The notes: a model not told the origin generated them from the letters alone. Positions 8,533 to 17,968 are shown, counted from the stretch's first letter. The stretch: 64,000 nucleotides of DNA from Acidobacteriaceae bacterium (GCA_025360645.1 JANYBT010000056.1:32264-96263); one strand, 5' to 3'. A program made the numbers and translations.

Positions 8533-9693
8533 ATGAAAAAAACCGTTGCTTCACTGGCGCTCATAATTGCTTTGATGCTTCCCGGCCTCCTCCACGCGGA
8601 TGGGGTGGTGGAGGAAATCATCGCCCGGGTGAACACCCAGATTGTGACTCGGACGGAGTACCTCCGCAGCCGAGAGCAGATCAAGCAGGAATTGCAGCAG
8701 CAATCGCCCACCGATGCCGACAAGCAGTTCGCGGAAAAGCAGCGTGATGTTTTGCGGGACCTGATTGATCAGCAACTGTTGCTGGAAAAAGGCAAGGACC
8801 TCGGCATGACTGCCGACACCGAACTAATCAAGCGCCTGGACAAGATGCGAAAGGAGATGAAGCTGGACTCCATGGAAGAGCTGGAGAAAGCGGCGCAAGG
8901 TCAGGGCGTGGCGTTCGAGGACTTCAAGCAGAACATGCGCAACCAGATCATCACCCAGGAAGTCATCAGCAAGGAAGTGGGATCGCATCTGTCGATCAAC
9001 AAAGAAGATGAGCAAAGGTTCTTCGAGGAACATAAGGCGGACCTGAACCAGCCCGAGCGGGTGCGATTGAGCGAAATTCTGGTGGCGCCCAAGGCGCCCC
9101 CGGTGGAAGCGTCCGCACCGAAGCTGTTGACGCCCAATGCCCCGGACCTGCAAGCACCAGCACCAGGCTCGGCGCCCTCGGCGGAAAGCGAGGCGAAGGC
9201 GCTTGCAGTCGCGCAAGCCAAAGCCGAAGATCTGGAAGCACAGCTGAAGAAGAGCGCCAAGTTCGAGGACCTGGCCAAGACCAGCTCGGATGGCCCCACC
9301 GCCGCCCAGGGAGGCGACCTGAATTACTTCACGCGCGGCATGCTGGCTAAAGAACTAGAAGACAAAGTGTTTGCCATGAAAGCGGACGAAATCAGCGAAG
9401 TGATCCGCACCAAACAGGGCTACGTGATTTTGAAAGTGACCGAGCACCAGGCCGCCGGCATTCCCAGCCTGAAAGAAGTGGAGCCGCGCATTCAGGAAGC
9501 GATTTATGTGCAAAAGCTGAATCCGGCCTTGCGGGTTTATCTTACGAAACTACGCGAGGACGCTTACATCGACATCAAGCCGGGGTATGTGGATACCGGG
9601 GCCAGCGCCGCCCAGACCAAGCCGGTGGAAACCAGCGTGAAGCAGGCGTCGGCTAAAGAACTCAAGAAAAAGAAGAAGTTGGGAGTGTTTTAG
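8533..9693 (+). CDS. Periplasmic SurA/PpiC-type peptidyl-prolyl isomerase
   Basis: Periplasmic chaperone and parvulin-type prolyl isomerase that assists folding of outer-membrane proteins. It has a signal peptide (MKKTVASLALIIALMLPGLLHA), a SurA-like N-terminal domain beginning VVEEIIARVNTQIVTRTEY with a long helical region, then a parvulin domain from about residue 175. The parvulin fold is split by a roughly 45-residue Ala/Pro-rich insertion between its first strand (RLSEILVAP) and the helix ending KFEDLAKTSSDGP; the remainder, including GGDLNYFTRGML and GYVILKVTEHQ, is normal. A Lys-rich tail ends the protein. The next gene starts within 38 bases. Confidence 0.88.
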   Translation: MKKTVASLALIIALMLPGLLHADGVVEEIIARVNTQIVTRTEYLRSREQIKQELQQQSPTDADKQFAEKQRDVLRDLIDQQLLLEKGKDLGMTADTELIKRLDKMRKEMKLDSMEELEKAAQGQGVAFEDFKQNMRNQIITQEVISKEVGSHLSINKEDEQRFFEEHKADLNQPERVRLSEILVAPKAPPVEASAPKLLTPNAPDLQAPAPGSAPSAESEAKALAVAQAKAEDLEAQLKKSAKFEDLAKTSSDGPTAAQGGDLNYFTRGMLAKELEDKVFAMKADEISEVIRTKQGYVILKVTEHQAAGIPSLKEVEPRIQEAIYVQKLNPALRVYLTKLREDAYIDIKPGYVDTGASAAQTKPVETSVKQASAKELKKKKKLGVF

Positions 9694-9731
9694 AGCAGAT
9701 GCGGCAAGACGATCTTCAACTCCAAGGCTCC

Positions 9732-10745
9732 ATGAAAGATTTTTTTCTCAGCGACTGCGCCCAGCACGAAAACAAGGTTATTACCTCTTGTTTCCTGGTT
9801 CTCTCCAAGCAAGTCAAGTCCAAGAAGAACAGCGGCGAGCCTTATCTGGCGCTGGCTTTGGGCGACCGCACCGGGCAGATTGACGCCAAAATGTGGGATA
9901 ACGTTGCCCAAGCCATGGAGGCGTTTGATCAGGACGACGTCCTCAAAATTCGCGGGCTCCTTAACAAGTACAACAACCGGTTTCAGATCACCATTGAGAG
10001 ATTACGAAAAGTCGAGGAAGCCGAGATTGACTACGCCGACTTCCTGCCCAAGACTACCAAGAACATTGACGAACTCTGGCAGACCTTAACCGACTTTGTA
10101 ACGACGTTTCAAGATCCGCGCCTCAAGGCGTTGATCGAGGCATTTCTAGCGGACCCGGAGATCGTGCGCAGCTACCGGAATGCCCCGGCGGCCAAGACGC
10201 TGCACCACGCATGCATTGGCGGGCTGCTCGAACATGTGGTGTCGCTCTTCCGTTCCTGCGACCTGATGTGCCGGAACTATCCTCAGATCAATCGTGACCT
10301 GCTGTTGAGCGGGGCGTTTCTGCACGATATCGGCAAGATCCATGAACTCACGTACAAGCGCTCGTTTTCCTATACCACGCGGGGCCAACTCCTGGGACAC
10401 ATGGTCATCGAACTCGAGATGCTGCATGAAAAGATCGCTCAGGTGCCGGGGTTTTCCGACGAAGTCAAGATCCTGCTGGAACACATGATCATCAGCCACC
10501 ATGGCCAGTACGATTTTGGCTCGCCCAAATTACCGATGTTCCCCGAGGCGCTGATGCTGCACTACCTGGACGATCTGGATTCCAAGATGGAGAACATGCG
10601 GGCCCAGTTTGAACGCGAGGCCGCGACGGGTCCCTGGACCACCTACAACAACTCGATGGGGCGGTCGCTACTGAACAGTGCGGAGTTCCTGAAAAAGGCC
10701 GAGGCAAAGAAGGAACCAAGCGAGGCCTTGAAGGAAGAATTGTAG
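9732..10745 (+). CDS. YhaM-like 3'-5' exoribonuclease (OB fold plus HD domain)
   Basis: The architecture is that of the YhaM family: an N-terminal OB-fold nucleic-acid-binding domain (about residues 1-95, with YLALALGDRTGQIDAKMWDN) and a C-terminal HD domain (about 140-310) with LHHACIGGLLEHVVSL, the metal pair in GAFLHDIGKIHE and downstream ISHHGQY. Known relatives degrade RNA or single-stranded DNA from the 3' end. ATG 9732 gives the N terminus typical of the family (MKDFFLSD); an in-frame ATG at 9699 would add eleven residues. The final 25 residues are charged and probably disordered. Confidence 0.85.
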   Translation: MKDFFLSDCAQHENKVITSCFLVLSKQVKSKKNSGEPYLALALGDRTGQIDAKMWDNVAQAMEAFDQDDVLKIRGLLNKYNNRFQITIERLRKVEEAEIDYADFLPKTTKNIDELWQTLTDFVTTFQDPRLKALIEAFLADPEIVRSYRNAPAAKTLHHACIGGLLEHVVSLFRSCDLMCRNYPQINRDLLLSGAFLHDIGKIHELTYKRSFSYTTRGQLLGHMVIELEMLHEKIAQVPGFSDEVKILLEHMIISHHGQYDFGSPKLPMFPEALMLHYLDDLDSKMENMRAQFEREAATGPWTTYNNSMGRSLLNSAEFLKKAEAKKEPSEALKEEL

Positions 10746-10829
10746 CGGGTTCTGCGGCCTGAAAATTCCCGCTTCCACGGCACTTTTCTCGCCATTGCGC
10801 TCCCAAGCCACTTTCTGCGGCGTATTGAA

Positions 10830-10836
10830 TTACAAT
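10830..10836 (+). promoter_or_regulatory. TTACAAT box eight bases before aroC start
   Basis: TTACAAT is followed by exactly eight bases and then ATG 10845. No ribosome-binding sequence fits in that space, so transcription from this box would start at or next to the AUG and give a leaderless message. The same arrangement occurs before ogt and tgt. No clear -35 element is seen. Confidence 0.55.
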
Positions 10837-10844
10837 CCATCTTC

Positions 10845-12017
10845 ATGTTGCGGTATTTCACAGCCGGCGAATCTCATGGCGAGGCCCTGGTGGCGTTTCT
10901 CTCCGGGCTGCCCGCCGGACTGACTTACGAAGCCGAGTTCGTCAACCGCGAGTTGTGGCGCCGCCAGCAGGGCTATGGCCGGGGCGGCCGAATGAAGATC
11001 GAGCGTGACTCCGCCCATGTCCTCTCCGGAGTGCGCCATGGCAAAACGATTGGGACTCCGATTGCGATGATGTTAGAGAACCGCGATTGGCAGAATTGGA
11101 AGGAGGCCCTGCCGGTCGAGACGGGGGAACCGGGCAAACACAAGCCGGTGTCTTCCCCGCGCCCTGGACACGCCGACCTGGCGGGCGCGCTGAAATTTAA
11201 TTTCACGGACGCGCGCTATGTATTGGAACGCGCCTCAGCCCGCGAGTCGGCCGCTCGCACGGCTCTGGGTGCGCTGGCTAAACTATTTTTGCGCGAGTTG
11301 GAAATCGAAGTGTTGAGCCACGTCCGGACGGTGGGTGAGGTTACGCTGGAGCGCGAAGTCTCCTGGAGCCAGATTTGCGAGTTGGCCCAGCAGCCGGAAA
11401 TTCTCTTGAGTTGCGCTGACCCTGAAACCGAGCAGCGCATGAAAGCGGAAGTGGACGTGGCGTTGAAAACCGGCGATTCCGTGGGCGGAGTATTTGAAGT
11501 AGTAGCGCACGGCGCGCCTCCGGGCCTGGGAAGCTACGCCCAGTGGGACGAACGGCTGGACGCACAACTCGCAGCCGCCGTGATGTCGCTGCAAGCGGTC
11601 AAGGCGGTAGAGATCGGCGCGGGGATCTCGGCAGCCAGATCGCCGGGATCGGCGGTCCATGACGAAATCGGATACTCGGAAGGCACCGGGTTCGCTGGCT
11701 TCACGCGCATGAAGAACAACGCCGGGGGCATCGAGGGCGGCGTCTCCAACGGCGAAGAAATTCGCGTCCGCGGCTACCTGAAGCCGATCTCGACCTTGCG
11801 GCGGCCGTTGCAATCGGTGGACTTCTCTTCGCGCGAGGTGGTGAAGGCGGCCTACGAGCGTTCCGACGTTTGCGTGGTCCCCGCTGCCGGAGTCGCCGGA
11901 GAAGCCATGGTGGCGTTGACTTTGGCCCGCGCTGCGCTGGAGAAGTTCGGGGGTGACTCCATGCCTGAAACTCTGCGAAACTACCAAGGGTACCTGCAAC
12001 AATTGCGGAACTACTAA
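10845..12017 (+). CDS. aroC: Chorismate synthase
   Basis: Last enzyme of the shikimate pathway, converting 5-enolpyruvylshikimate 3-phosphate to chorismate with reduced flavin. The 390-residue product starts MLRYFTAGESHGEAL, contains RPGHADLAGALKF and the ERASARESAARTA signature, and has EGGVSNGEEIRVRGYLKPISTL in the C-terminal half. Length and motifs are those of a complete bacterial enzyme. It heads a run aroC-def-fmt-rsmB on one strand with gaps of 16, 59 and 1 bases, so chorismate synthase may share transcripts with the protein-initiation genes. The start codon is preceded by a promoter-like box rather than a ribosome site. Confidence 0.97.
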   Translation: MLRYFTAGESHGEALVAFLSGLPAGLTYEAEFVNRELWRRQQGYGRGGRMKIERDSAHVLSGVRHGKTIGTPIAMMLENRDWQNWKEALPVETGEPGKHKPVSSPRPGHADLAGALKFNFTDARYVLERASARESAARTALGALAKLFLRELEIEVLSHVRTVGEVTLEREVSWSQICELAQQPEILLSCADPETEQRMKAEVDVALKTGDSVGGVFEVVAHGAPPGLGSYAQWDERLDAQLAAAVMSLQAVKAVEIGAGISAARSPGSAVHDEIGYSEGTGFAGFTRMKNNAGGIEGGVSNGEEIRVRGYLKPISTLRRPLQSVDFSSREVVKAAYERSDVCVVPAAGVAGEAMVALTLARAALEKFGGDSMPETLRNYQGYLQQLRNY

Positions 12018-12033
12018 CGGACGACTGCCACCC

Positions 12034-12543
12034 ATGATTTATTCCATCGTGAAATTCGGCGACCCGGTGCTGGAAAAGCCCGCCCAGCCGGTCACTCAGT
12101 TCGACGACAGCCTTAAAACGCTGGTCGCGGACATGTTTGAGTCCATGTATGCGGCGCATGGAGTGGGACTGGCGGCGCCTCAGATTGGAATTTCCCTGCG
12201 GCTGGCGGTGATTGACATCACTTTTAAGGAAGACCCAAAAGCGAAACTGGTCCTGGCCAATCCCGAGATTATCGAGGTCGAAGGACGACACCGGCAGAGC
12301 GAGGGCTGCCTGAGCATCCCCGAATTCCGTGAAGATGTGACCCGCGCGAAGTACGTCACCGTGCGGGCCCAGGGTATCGATGGCAAGTGGTATGAGAAGA
12401 CCGGCGAGGACTTGTTGGCCCGAGCCTTCCTGCACGAAACCGATCACCTCAACGGCAAGCTTTATATTTCTCACATCAGCGCGTTGAAGCGGGACCTGAT
12501 GAAGCGCAAGATCCGGAAACTGGTGAAAGCGGGAGAGTGGTAG
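12034..12543 (+). CDS. def: Peptide deformylase
   Basis: Removes the formyl group from the N-terminal methionine of nascent proteins. The 169-residue metalloenzyme has all three signature motifs: GVGLAAPQIG near residue 45, EGCLSIP near residue 90 with the metal-binding Cys, and HETDHLNGKLY near residue 130 with the two metal-binding histidines and catalytic Glu. ATG 12034 is the family-typical start (MIYSIVKFGDPVL). It is followed by fmt, the enzyme that adds the formyl group to initiator tRNA, the usual pairing in bacteria. Confidence 0.97.
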   Translation: MIYSIVKFGDPVLEKPAQPVTQFDDSLKTLVADMFESMYAAHGVGLAAPQIGISLRLAVIDITFKEDPKAKLVLANPEIIEVEGRHRQSEGCLSIPEFREDVTRAKYVTVRAQGIDGKWYEKTGEDLLARAFLHETDHLNGKLYISHISALKRDLMKRKIRKLVKAGEW

Positions 12544-12602
12544 CCCGGCGGTGGTTCCCGATGCGCTTGCACTCGCGCTTGCGGTAGATGAGACTGGTTG
12601 CA

Positions 12603-13547
12603 ATGGATCTAGTATTTTGCGGTACCCCGCGTTTCGCTGTGCCCACCCTGGAAAGGCTGGTGGAGGCTGGATTCCATGTGCAGTTGGTGGTCACTCAGCC
12701 CGACAAGCCGCGCGGACGGGGCTTGGAACTCGCTGCCTCGCCGGTGAAGCTGTGCGCCATGACCCTGGGCTTGCCCATCACTCAGCCCGATAAGATCAAG
12801 AAGAATGAAGAGCTCCAGGCGCAACTGGCAGAGTTGAATCCTGAAGCCATCATCGTGGTTGGCTATGGGAGGATCATTCCGCAGTGGATGATTGATCTGC
12901 CCCGCTTCGGCAACCTTAACTTGCACGCGTCGCTGTTACCGAAATACCGCGGCGCGGCGCCCATTCAGTGGGCGATCGCCAGCGGCGAGACAGTGACTGG
13001 CGTGACCATCATGCGAATCGACGCCGGCTTGGACACGGGTGACATTCTGCAGCAGCGGGAAACGCCCATCGGCGATGACGATACCGCAGAAACGCTGGCT
13101 CCCCGGCTGGCTGCTATCGGCGCTACCCTGATGGTGGAGACCTTGCGCGGACTGCAGGCCGCAACGATGGTTGCCGTTCCGCAGGACCACGCCCTCGCCT
13201 CGCTGGCGCCGATCTTGAAAAAAGAGGATGGGTTGATTGATTTCCGGCGTCCCGCCCGGCAGATTTGCGATCGCTTGCGCGGATTCCAGCCGTGGCCGGG
13301 AGGGTTTACCAGTTTCCGAGGGAAAGGCTTGGGAGTGGGCCTTGTCCGCAGCTTCATGCCAGCGGTAGGAAGCGCTGGTGGGCCAGGCTCTGTAACGATC
13401 ACCGCAGATCACTTGCTGGTCGAGTGCGGCGCTGGCACACAACTCGAACTTCTTGAAGTGCAGCCCGAAGGCAAGAAGCGAATGGCGGCTCGCGACTTCG
13501 TGCACGGCTACCACCCCAGTACCGGCGACCGCCTGGGCGGGCTCTGA
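12603..13547 (+). CDS. fmt: Methionyl-tRNA formyltransferase
   Basis: Formylates initiator Met-tRNA using 10-formyltetrahydrofolate. The N-terminal formyltransferase domain begins LVFCGTPRFAVPTLE and contains the catalytic segment NLHASLLPKYRGAAPIQWAI with the conserved Asn-His pair, and GVTIMRIDAGLDTGDIL. The C-terminal OB-like domain runs from about residue 205. I used ATG 12603; an in-frame ATG at 12588 would add five residues and cannot be excluded. The gene ends one base before rsmB. Confidence 0.95.
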   Translation: MDLVFCGTPRFAVPTLERLVEAGFHVQLVVTQPDKPRGRGLELAASPVKLCAMTLGLPITQPDKIKKNEELQAQLAELNPEAIIVVGYGRIIPQWMIDLPRFGNLNLHASLLPKYRGAAPIQWAIASGETVTGVTIMRIDAGLDTGDILQQRETPIGDDDTAETLAPRLAAIGATLMVETLRGLQAATMVAVPQDHALASLAPILKKEDGLIDFRRPARQICDRLRGFQPWPGGFTSFRGKGLGVGLVRSFMPAVGSAGGPGSVTITADHLLVECGAGTQLELLEVQPEGKKRMAARDFVHGYHPSTGDRLGGL

Positions 13548-13548
13548 G

Positions 13549-14928
13549 ATGCCAATCTCCCCCGCGCGCGTAGCGGCCTACGAAATCCTCTTGCGGGTGG
13601 AGCAGCAGAATTCCTACGCTTCGGAACTGTTGCACTCGACGCGCTACCAAACGTTATCCGGACTAGATCACGGTCTGGCCACGGAAGTTGTGCTGGGCGT
13701 GCTGCGCTGGAGGTCGCTGCTCGACTCGGAGATTGCGCAGGTTTCTTCCACTCTACTGCCCAAGCTCGACCGTGAAGTGTTGACCTCGTTACGAATGGCG
13801 GTTTACCAGCTGCTGTTTCTGGAACGAGTGCCGGGCCACGCGGCTGTGGATGACAGCGTCGATTTGGTAAAACGCGCTCGCAAGCGCTCGGCGGTCCCAT
13901 TTGTAAACGCGCTGCTCCGCAAAATTACGGGCTCCGGCGAGCGATTTGAAAGCTTGCGCCAGGAGATGCGGCTGCGGGCGGCAGGAGCGGAATCGGCTGA
14001 CCCGCGTGCGGAAGAAGAATCTGCGGATCGGCTGGCTCAGCGTTACGCGCACCCATTATGGCTGGTGGAACGTTGGGCGGGAAGCTACGGCATGGAGAGA
14101 GCGCGGGCGATCTGCCGCCATGATCAGCAAGTTCCCGTGACAGCACTGCGTCTGCGCGATGCTGAAGCCGCGCGAGAGCTGGCCGATGCGGACGTGCTCT
14201 TGCGGCCCGGCCATCTGCTCTCGCGCGCGTGGACCGTCGAGTCGGGAGACGTAACCCACACGGCAGCTTTTCGCCAAGGCCGTGTCGCCATTCAGGATGA
14301 AGCATCGCAACTCGTCGCCCTGCTGGTTGGACGCGCCAATAGCATCCTCGATTGCTGTGCCGCTCCGGGCGGAAAGACGGCTCTAATTGCCGACCGCAAT
14401 CCGAACAGCCGGATCACAGCCGTAGATCTGCATCCCAATCGAGCTCTGCAATTGCGGCGGCTGGCCAATAATTCCAACGTGCGCATAATCGCGGCCGACG
14501 CTCGCGCTCTCCCTTTCAACGCGACCTTCGATGCGGTGTTGACGGACGTTCCCTGTTCGGGCACGGGAACGTTGTCGAGGAATCCAGAGATCAAGTGGAA
14601 GCTGCAGCCCGAAGACCTCGGCGAGCTGCAAACCCGCCAGCTCGCCATCCTAAGTTCGGCGATGGAGCGAGTCGCGAGCGGTGGGCGGCTGGTTTATTCA
14701 ACCTGCTCTTTGGAGTCCGAAGAAAATGAAGCGGTGGTGGACAATGCACTCAAAAACCACCAGGGCTTTCGCTTGGGCGATTGCCGGATGGATTTGGAGG
14801 AGTTGCGCAGCGGCGGCGAATTGGCATGGCCCGACCTCGATTCCTTGCTGAGTGGGCCGTACCTGCGAACCATTCCAGGACTCCATCCCTGCGATGGGTT
14901 TTTTGCGGCAGTGCTCAAGAAAATCTGA
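13549..14928 (+). CDS. rsmB: 16S rRNA (cytosine-967-C5)-methyltransferase RsmB
   Basis: SAM-dependent methyltransferase of the Sun/RsmB family. An N-terminal NusB-like RNA-binding domain covers about residues 1-140 (MPISPARVAAYEILLRVEQQ). The C-terminal Rossmann domain has the SAM loop DCCAAPGGKTALIA and the two catalytic cysteines in DVPCSGTGTLSRNP and VYSTCSLESEENE. ATG 13549 follows the fmt stop after one base, so these two are translationally linked. Length of 459 residues is close to the norm. It converges on the PASTA gene with a six-base gap, and no terminator hairpin is visible there. Confidence 0.95.
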   Translation: MPISPARVAAYEILLRVEQQNSYASELLHSTRYQTLSGLDHGLATEVVLGVLRWRSLLDSEIAQVSSTLLPKLDREVLTSLRMAVYQLLFLERVPGHAAVDDSVDLVKRARKRSAVPFVNALLRKITGSGERFESLRQEMRLRAAGAESADPRAEEESADRLAQRYAHPLWLVERWAGSYGMERARAICRHDQQVPVTALRLRDAEAARELADADVLLRPGHLLSRAWTVESGDVTHTAAFRQGRVAIQDEASQLVALLVGRANSILDCCAAPGGKTALIADRNPNSRITAVDLHPNRALQLRRLANNSNVRIIAADARALPFNATFDAVLTDVPCSGTGTLSRNPEIKWKLQPEDLGELQTRQLAILSSAMERVASGGRLVYSTCSLESEENEAVVDNALKNHQGFRLGDCRMDLEELRSGGELAWPDLDSLLSGPYLRTIPGLHPCDGFFAAVLKKI

Positions 14929-14934
14929 CGTGAG

Positions 14935-15651
14935 TTATTTCAATTGCAGGTTGACGACCTCGCCGGCCAGCACCTTTTCGCCCGCGGCAGGCCTCTGGGC
15001 AGCGACCACGTCGCCGGAGAGGGAAGCCGCGTCCGAGGCAGCGGCTGGGTTGACCGGGCCCAGGCGCAGACCCGCTTGCTGCAAGGCTTCTTTGGCATTC
15101 GCCAGACTCTCGCCCACCAGGCTTGGCATCGCGAAAGCCTGCGGTCCAAGCGGCGCGCTCACCAGCAGACTGATCTGGGGCGAGGCCACGCCGTTCGCAT
15201 TGGCGGGAGGATTCTGCGTAACCACCAGATTCGGGAGGATCCCTTCGATCTCGACTGTAGCCCCAGGCCCAACCTCCAGGCCGCGCCGGCGTATGTTCAA
15301 CTCCGCAGCCCGCTGACTCTGGCCGGTGACGTCGGGAATCGAAACTCGTTGCGGTCCCAGGCTCTCGGCAACTCGTACTTGCCAGCCGCGCCGGACGGTG
15401 GTGCCCGGCGGAGGCAGTTGCGACAGAATTCGTCCTTGAGCCACTTCTGCGCTATAGAATTGCCGCTCCACCAGAACGCGCAGGCCCAAAGCGGAGATGG
15501 CGCGATTCGCCTCGGTCCGGGTCATGCCCTCCAGTTTAGGCACGGTAACTTCGCGACCGTGGATGGCAACACGCATCGCCACCATCGCCGAGGCCAGCGC
15601 CACCGCGACCAACACCAGGGCAAGGAACACCAGGCGGAAAAAATGTCGCAT
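14935..15651 (-). CDS. Membrane-anchored protein with three PASTA domains
   Basis: The 238-residue protein has one N-terminal membrane segment (about residues 5-28) followed by three consecutive PASTA domains, about 33-100, 101-170 and 171-238, recognised by the repeats VTVPKLEGMTRTEANRAI, VSIPDVTGQSQRAAELNI and FAMPSLVGESLANAKEAL. PASTA modules bind muropeptides or beta-lactam-like ligands and normally sit at the C terminus of penicillin-binding proteins or Ser/Thr kinases. Here they form a stand-alone protein encoded 18 bases downstream of a class A PBP gene, which suggests that it works with that enzyme. No kinase domain is present. Confidence 0.9.
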   Translation of the reverse strand: MRHFFRLVFLALVLVAVALASAMVAMRVAIHGREVTVPKLEGMTRTEANRAISALGLRVLVERQFYSAEVAQGRILSQLPPPGTTVRRGWQVRVAESLGPQRVSIPDVTGQSQRAAELNIRRRGLEVGPGATVEIEGILPNLVVTQNPPANANGVASPQISLLVSAPLGPQAFAMPSLVGESLANAKEALQQAGLRLGPVNPAAASDAASLSGDVVAAQRPAAGEKVLAGEVVNLQLK

Positions 15652-15669
15652 GCAAGGATTCTACCGCTC

Positions 15670-17892
15670 TCAGTGAGCTTCCCCATCGCCCGGCGCCACG
15701 TCGGGCGTATCCAGTTTTTCTGCGGCTTGGAGCGACGCATCGGCGGGCAAGTCCTGGAACACTTCTTTTTCCTTGCCTGCCAGGGCCACGCTCATGAAAT
15801 TCATCCAGATAGGCAAGGCCGCGCGTGCGCCGGTTTCTTTTTGCCCCAGCGTTTTTTTCTCGTCATAGCCAATCCAGACGCCACAAGTCATGGAGGGGGA
15901 AAATCCGACGAACCAGGCGTCGGTGAAGTCATTGGTCGTGCCCGTCTTGCCGGCGATCGCGTAGGGCATCTTGGCGGCGGCCGCAGCGGTACCGTGCAAG
16001 ACCACTTCCCGCAGCATGGAGGTCATGATACGGGCCGTGCGCGCACTGATCACATCTTTGACTTCAGGAAAATCCTCTTCCAACACGCGCCCTTCGTAGT
16101 CGGTTACCCGAGTGATGTAGCGAGGCGCGACCCGAACTCCGTCGTTGGGAAACGCACTGAAGGCCGAGGTTTGCTCCATCAGAGTAATCTCCGCCGCTCC
16201 CAGCGCCACCGGTAAGTACTCCGGGATATTGGAGGTGATTCCGAAGCGGCGAGTGTATTCGATGACGGTATGGATGGTAAGCTTCTCCGCCAGCTTCAGA
16301 GCAGGAATATTGCGCGACTGCGCCAGCGCCCGCCGCAGCGTGATGCTGCCCTCGAACTTGCCATCGTAGTTGTGGGGCGAGTACGGGCCGGCAGAGGTTG
16401 CAAAAGTTACTGGTAGGTCCACAATTGTGTCCTCGGGACTGGCGCCTTGGTCAATGGCTGCCGTGTACACATAGGGCTTGAAGGACGATCCCACCTGACG
16501 CAGGGCATGGATGGCACGATCAAACTTCGATTCGTCGAAATTCCTGCCTCCGACCAGTGCTTTAATTTCGCCGCTGTCATTGTCGAGCGCCACCAGCGCC
16601 CCTTGCGCGCCAGAGTTCTGTTCCAGACTCACTCGCGTCCGGCCTGCATCGCTGGAGAGAAGCTTCACGTACACCAAGTCGCCCACCGCGAGGATGTCAG
16701 CAAGTTTGCGGTTCGTCCACGCTCCATCTGCCTGGGTTAAGGTCGTGGTCCGCGTTCCCAGGCGCAACTTCGCGCCGTCTGCGTTGAATCCCGTGACCAA
16801 CGCGTGGAGATAGGTTCCGGGGGAAGGATCCGTGTCTTCCCAGTCCGGGTCTTGATACCTGGCAGGGTCAATCCCCTCGGCGATAACGTTGAACAATTTG
16901 CCCTTCCAGCCGTGGCGCCGTTCATAGGCGGCGAGGCCGTCGAGGACCGCGCGGTTCGCGGCTTTCTGCAGATCCACATCGAGCGAGGTGTACACCCGCA
17001 AGCCGCCTTCATGCACTTCGCTGCTGCCGTATTTCGCCTCCAGGTAGCGGCGCACTTCTTCAATAAAGTATGGGGCCAGTGAGTTGGGATCATGTTGCAA
17101 GGTGAGCTGAAGCGGGCGGTCTTTGGCCTCCAGTGCCTGTTGCGCGGTAATCTTGCCATCTTCCAGCATGGCGTTGATGACCAGGTTTCGCCGCTTCAGC
17201 GCCCGCTCGGGATGCAGAATCGGAGAATAGTAGCCGGGCGCCTTCGGCAGGCCAGCCAGCAGCGCTGCTTCCGCGATCGTCAACTTCGCCGCGGGCTTGG
17301 AAAAGTAGTACTCGGAGGCAGCTTGAAAACCGTACACGCCGGACCCAAGAAAAATTTGATTGGCGTAGAGAGTAAAAATCTGGGGCTTGGTGAACCGCCG
17401 CTCCATCTGAATCGCCAGCAACGCTTCTTGTATCTTGCGGTAAAACGAGCGGTCGGGCGACAAAAATAAATTGCGCGCCAGTTGCATGGTCAGCGTGGAA
17501 GCCCCCTGGACCTTGCCCCCGGAAGCGATGTCGCGATAGGCGGCGCCGGCGATGCGCCAGAAGTTGATGCCGGAGTGAGCATAGAAGTCTTTGTCTTCGA
17601 TGGAAACCAGGGCGTCACGCAACACGGGTGGATAGTCGTCATAAGAGGCGATGACGCGCCGCTGCAGCGCGAAGGAACCAACCACCCGACCCTTGGCATC
17701 GTAGAGCTCCGTAATGGTGCTGGGGCGGTAGTGCTGCAGTTCTTCGATCTGCGGGAGATTGGTGGAGTACACCAGCAGCAATCCGGCGGTGGCGCCGACC
17801 AGAGCGGCAATCAACACCAACATCCCAAACAGAACGCGGCCAACGATTTTTCTTCCCGCAACTTCCGCGTGCGTTGGCGACAATGTCTCCAT
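15670..17892 (-). CDS. Class A penicillin-binding protein (PBP1A type)
   Basis: Bifunctional peptidoglycan synthase. After a short cytoplasmic tail and one membrane helix (about 18-42) comes a GT51 glycosyltransferase domain with the catalytic Glu in SIEDKDFYAHSG, GASTLTMQLARNLF and the following conserved blocks, then a transpeptidase domain with the active-site Ser in GSSFKPYVY, the SRN motif in AQSRNIPALKL, and KTGTTNDFTDAWF. The 740-residue length is typical of PBP1A. The chain has no PASTA modules; they are in the next gene. A weak start context precedes ATG 17892. Confidence 0.95.
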   Translation of the reverse strand: METLSPTHAEVAGRKIVGRVLFGMLVLIAALVGATAGLLLVYSTNLPQIEELQHYRPSTITELYDAKGRVVGSFALQRRVIASYDDYPPVLRDALVSIEDKDFYAHSGINFWRIAGAAYRDIASGGKVQGASTLTMQLARNLFLSPDRSFYRKIQEALLAIQMERRFTKPQIFTLYANQIFLGSGVYGFQAASEYYFSKPAAKLTIAEAALLAGLPKAPGYYSPILHPERALKRRNLVINAMLEDGKITAQQALEAKDRPLQLTLQHDPNSLAPYFIEEVRRYLEAKYGSSEVHEGGLRVYTSLDVDLQKAANRAVLDGLAAYERRHGWKGKLFNVIAEGIDPARYQDPDWEDTDPSPGTYLHALVTGFNADGAKLRLGTRTTTLTQADGAWTNRKLADILAVGDLVYVKLLSSDAGRTRVSLEQNSGAQGALVALDNDSGEIKALVGGRNFDESKFDRAIHALRQVGSSFKPYVYTAAIDQGASPEDTIVDLPVTFATSAGPYSPHNYDGKFEGSITLRRALAQSRNIPALKLAEKLTIHTVIEYTRRFGITSNIPEYLPVALGAAEITLMEQTSAFSAFPNDGVRVAPRYITRVTDYEGRVLEEDFPEVKDVISARTARIMTSMLREVVLHGTAAAAAKMPYAIAGKTGTTNDFTDAWFVGFSPSMTCGVWIGYDEKKTLGQKETGARAALPIWMNFMSVALAGKEKEVFQDLPADASLQAAEKLDTPDVAPGDGEAH

Positions 17893-17968
17893 AGGGCGGG
17901 CTGCGCTCAGAGTAGCAGTTGCGCGGGACGGGTGCTAGCGAGGGAGAGATTGGCGACGCCTTTATAGC

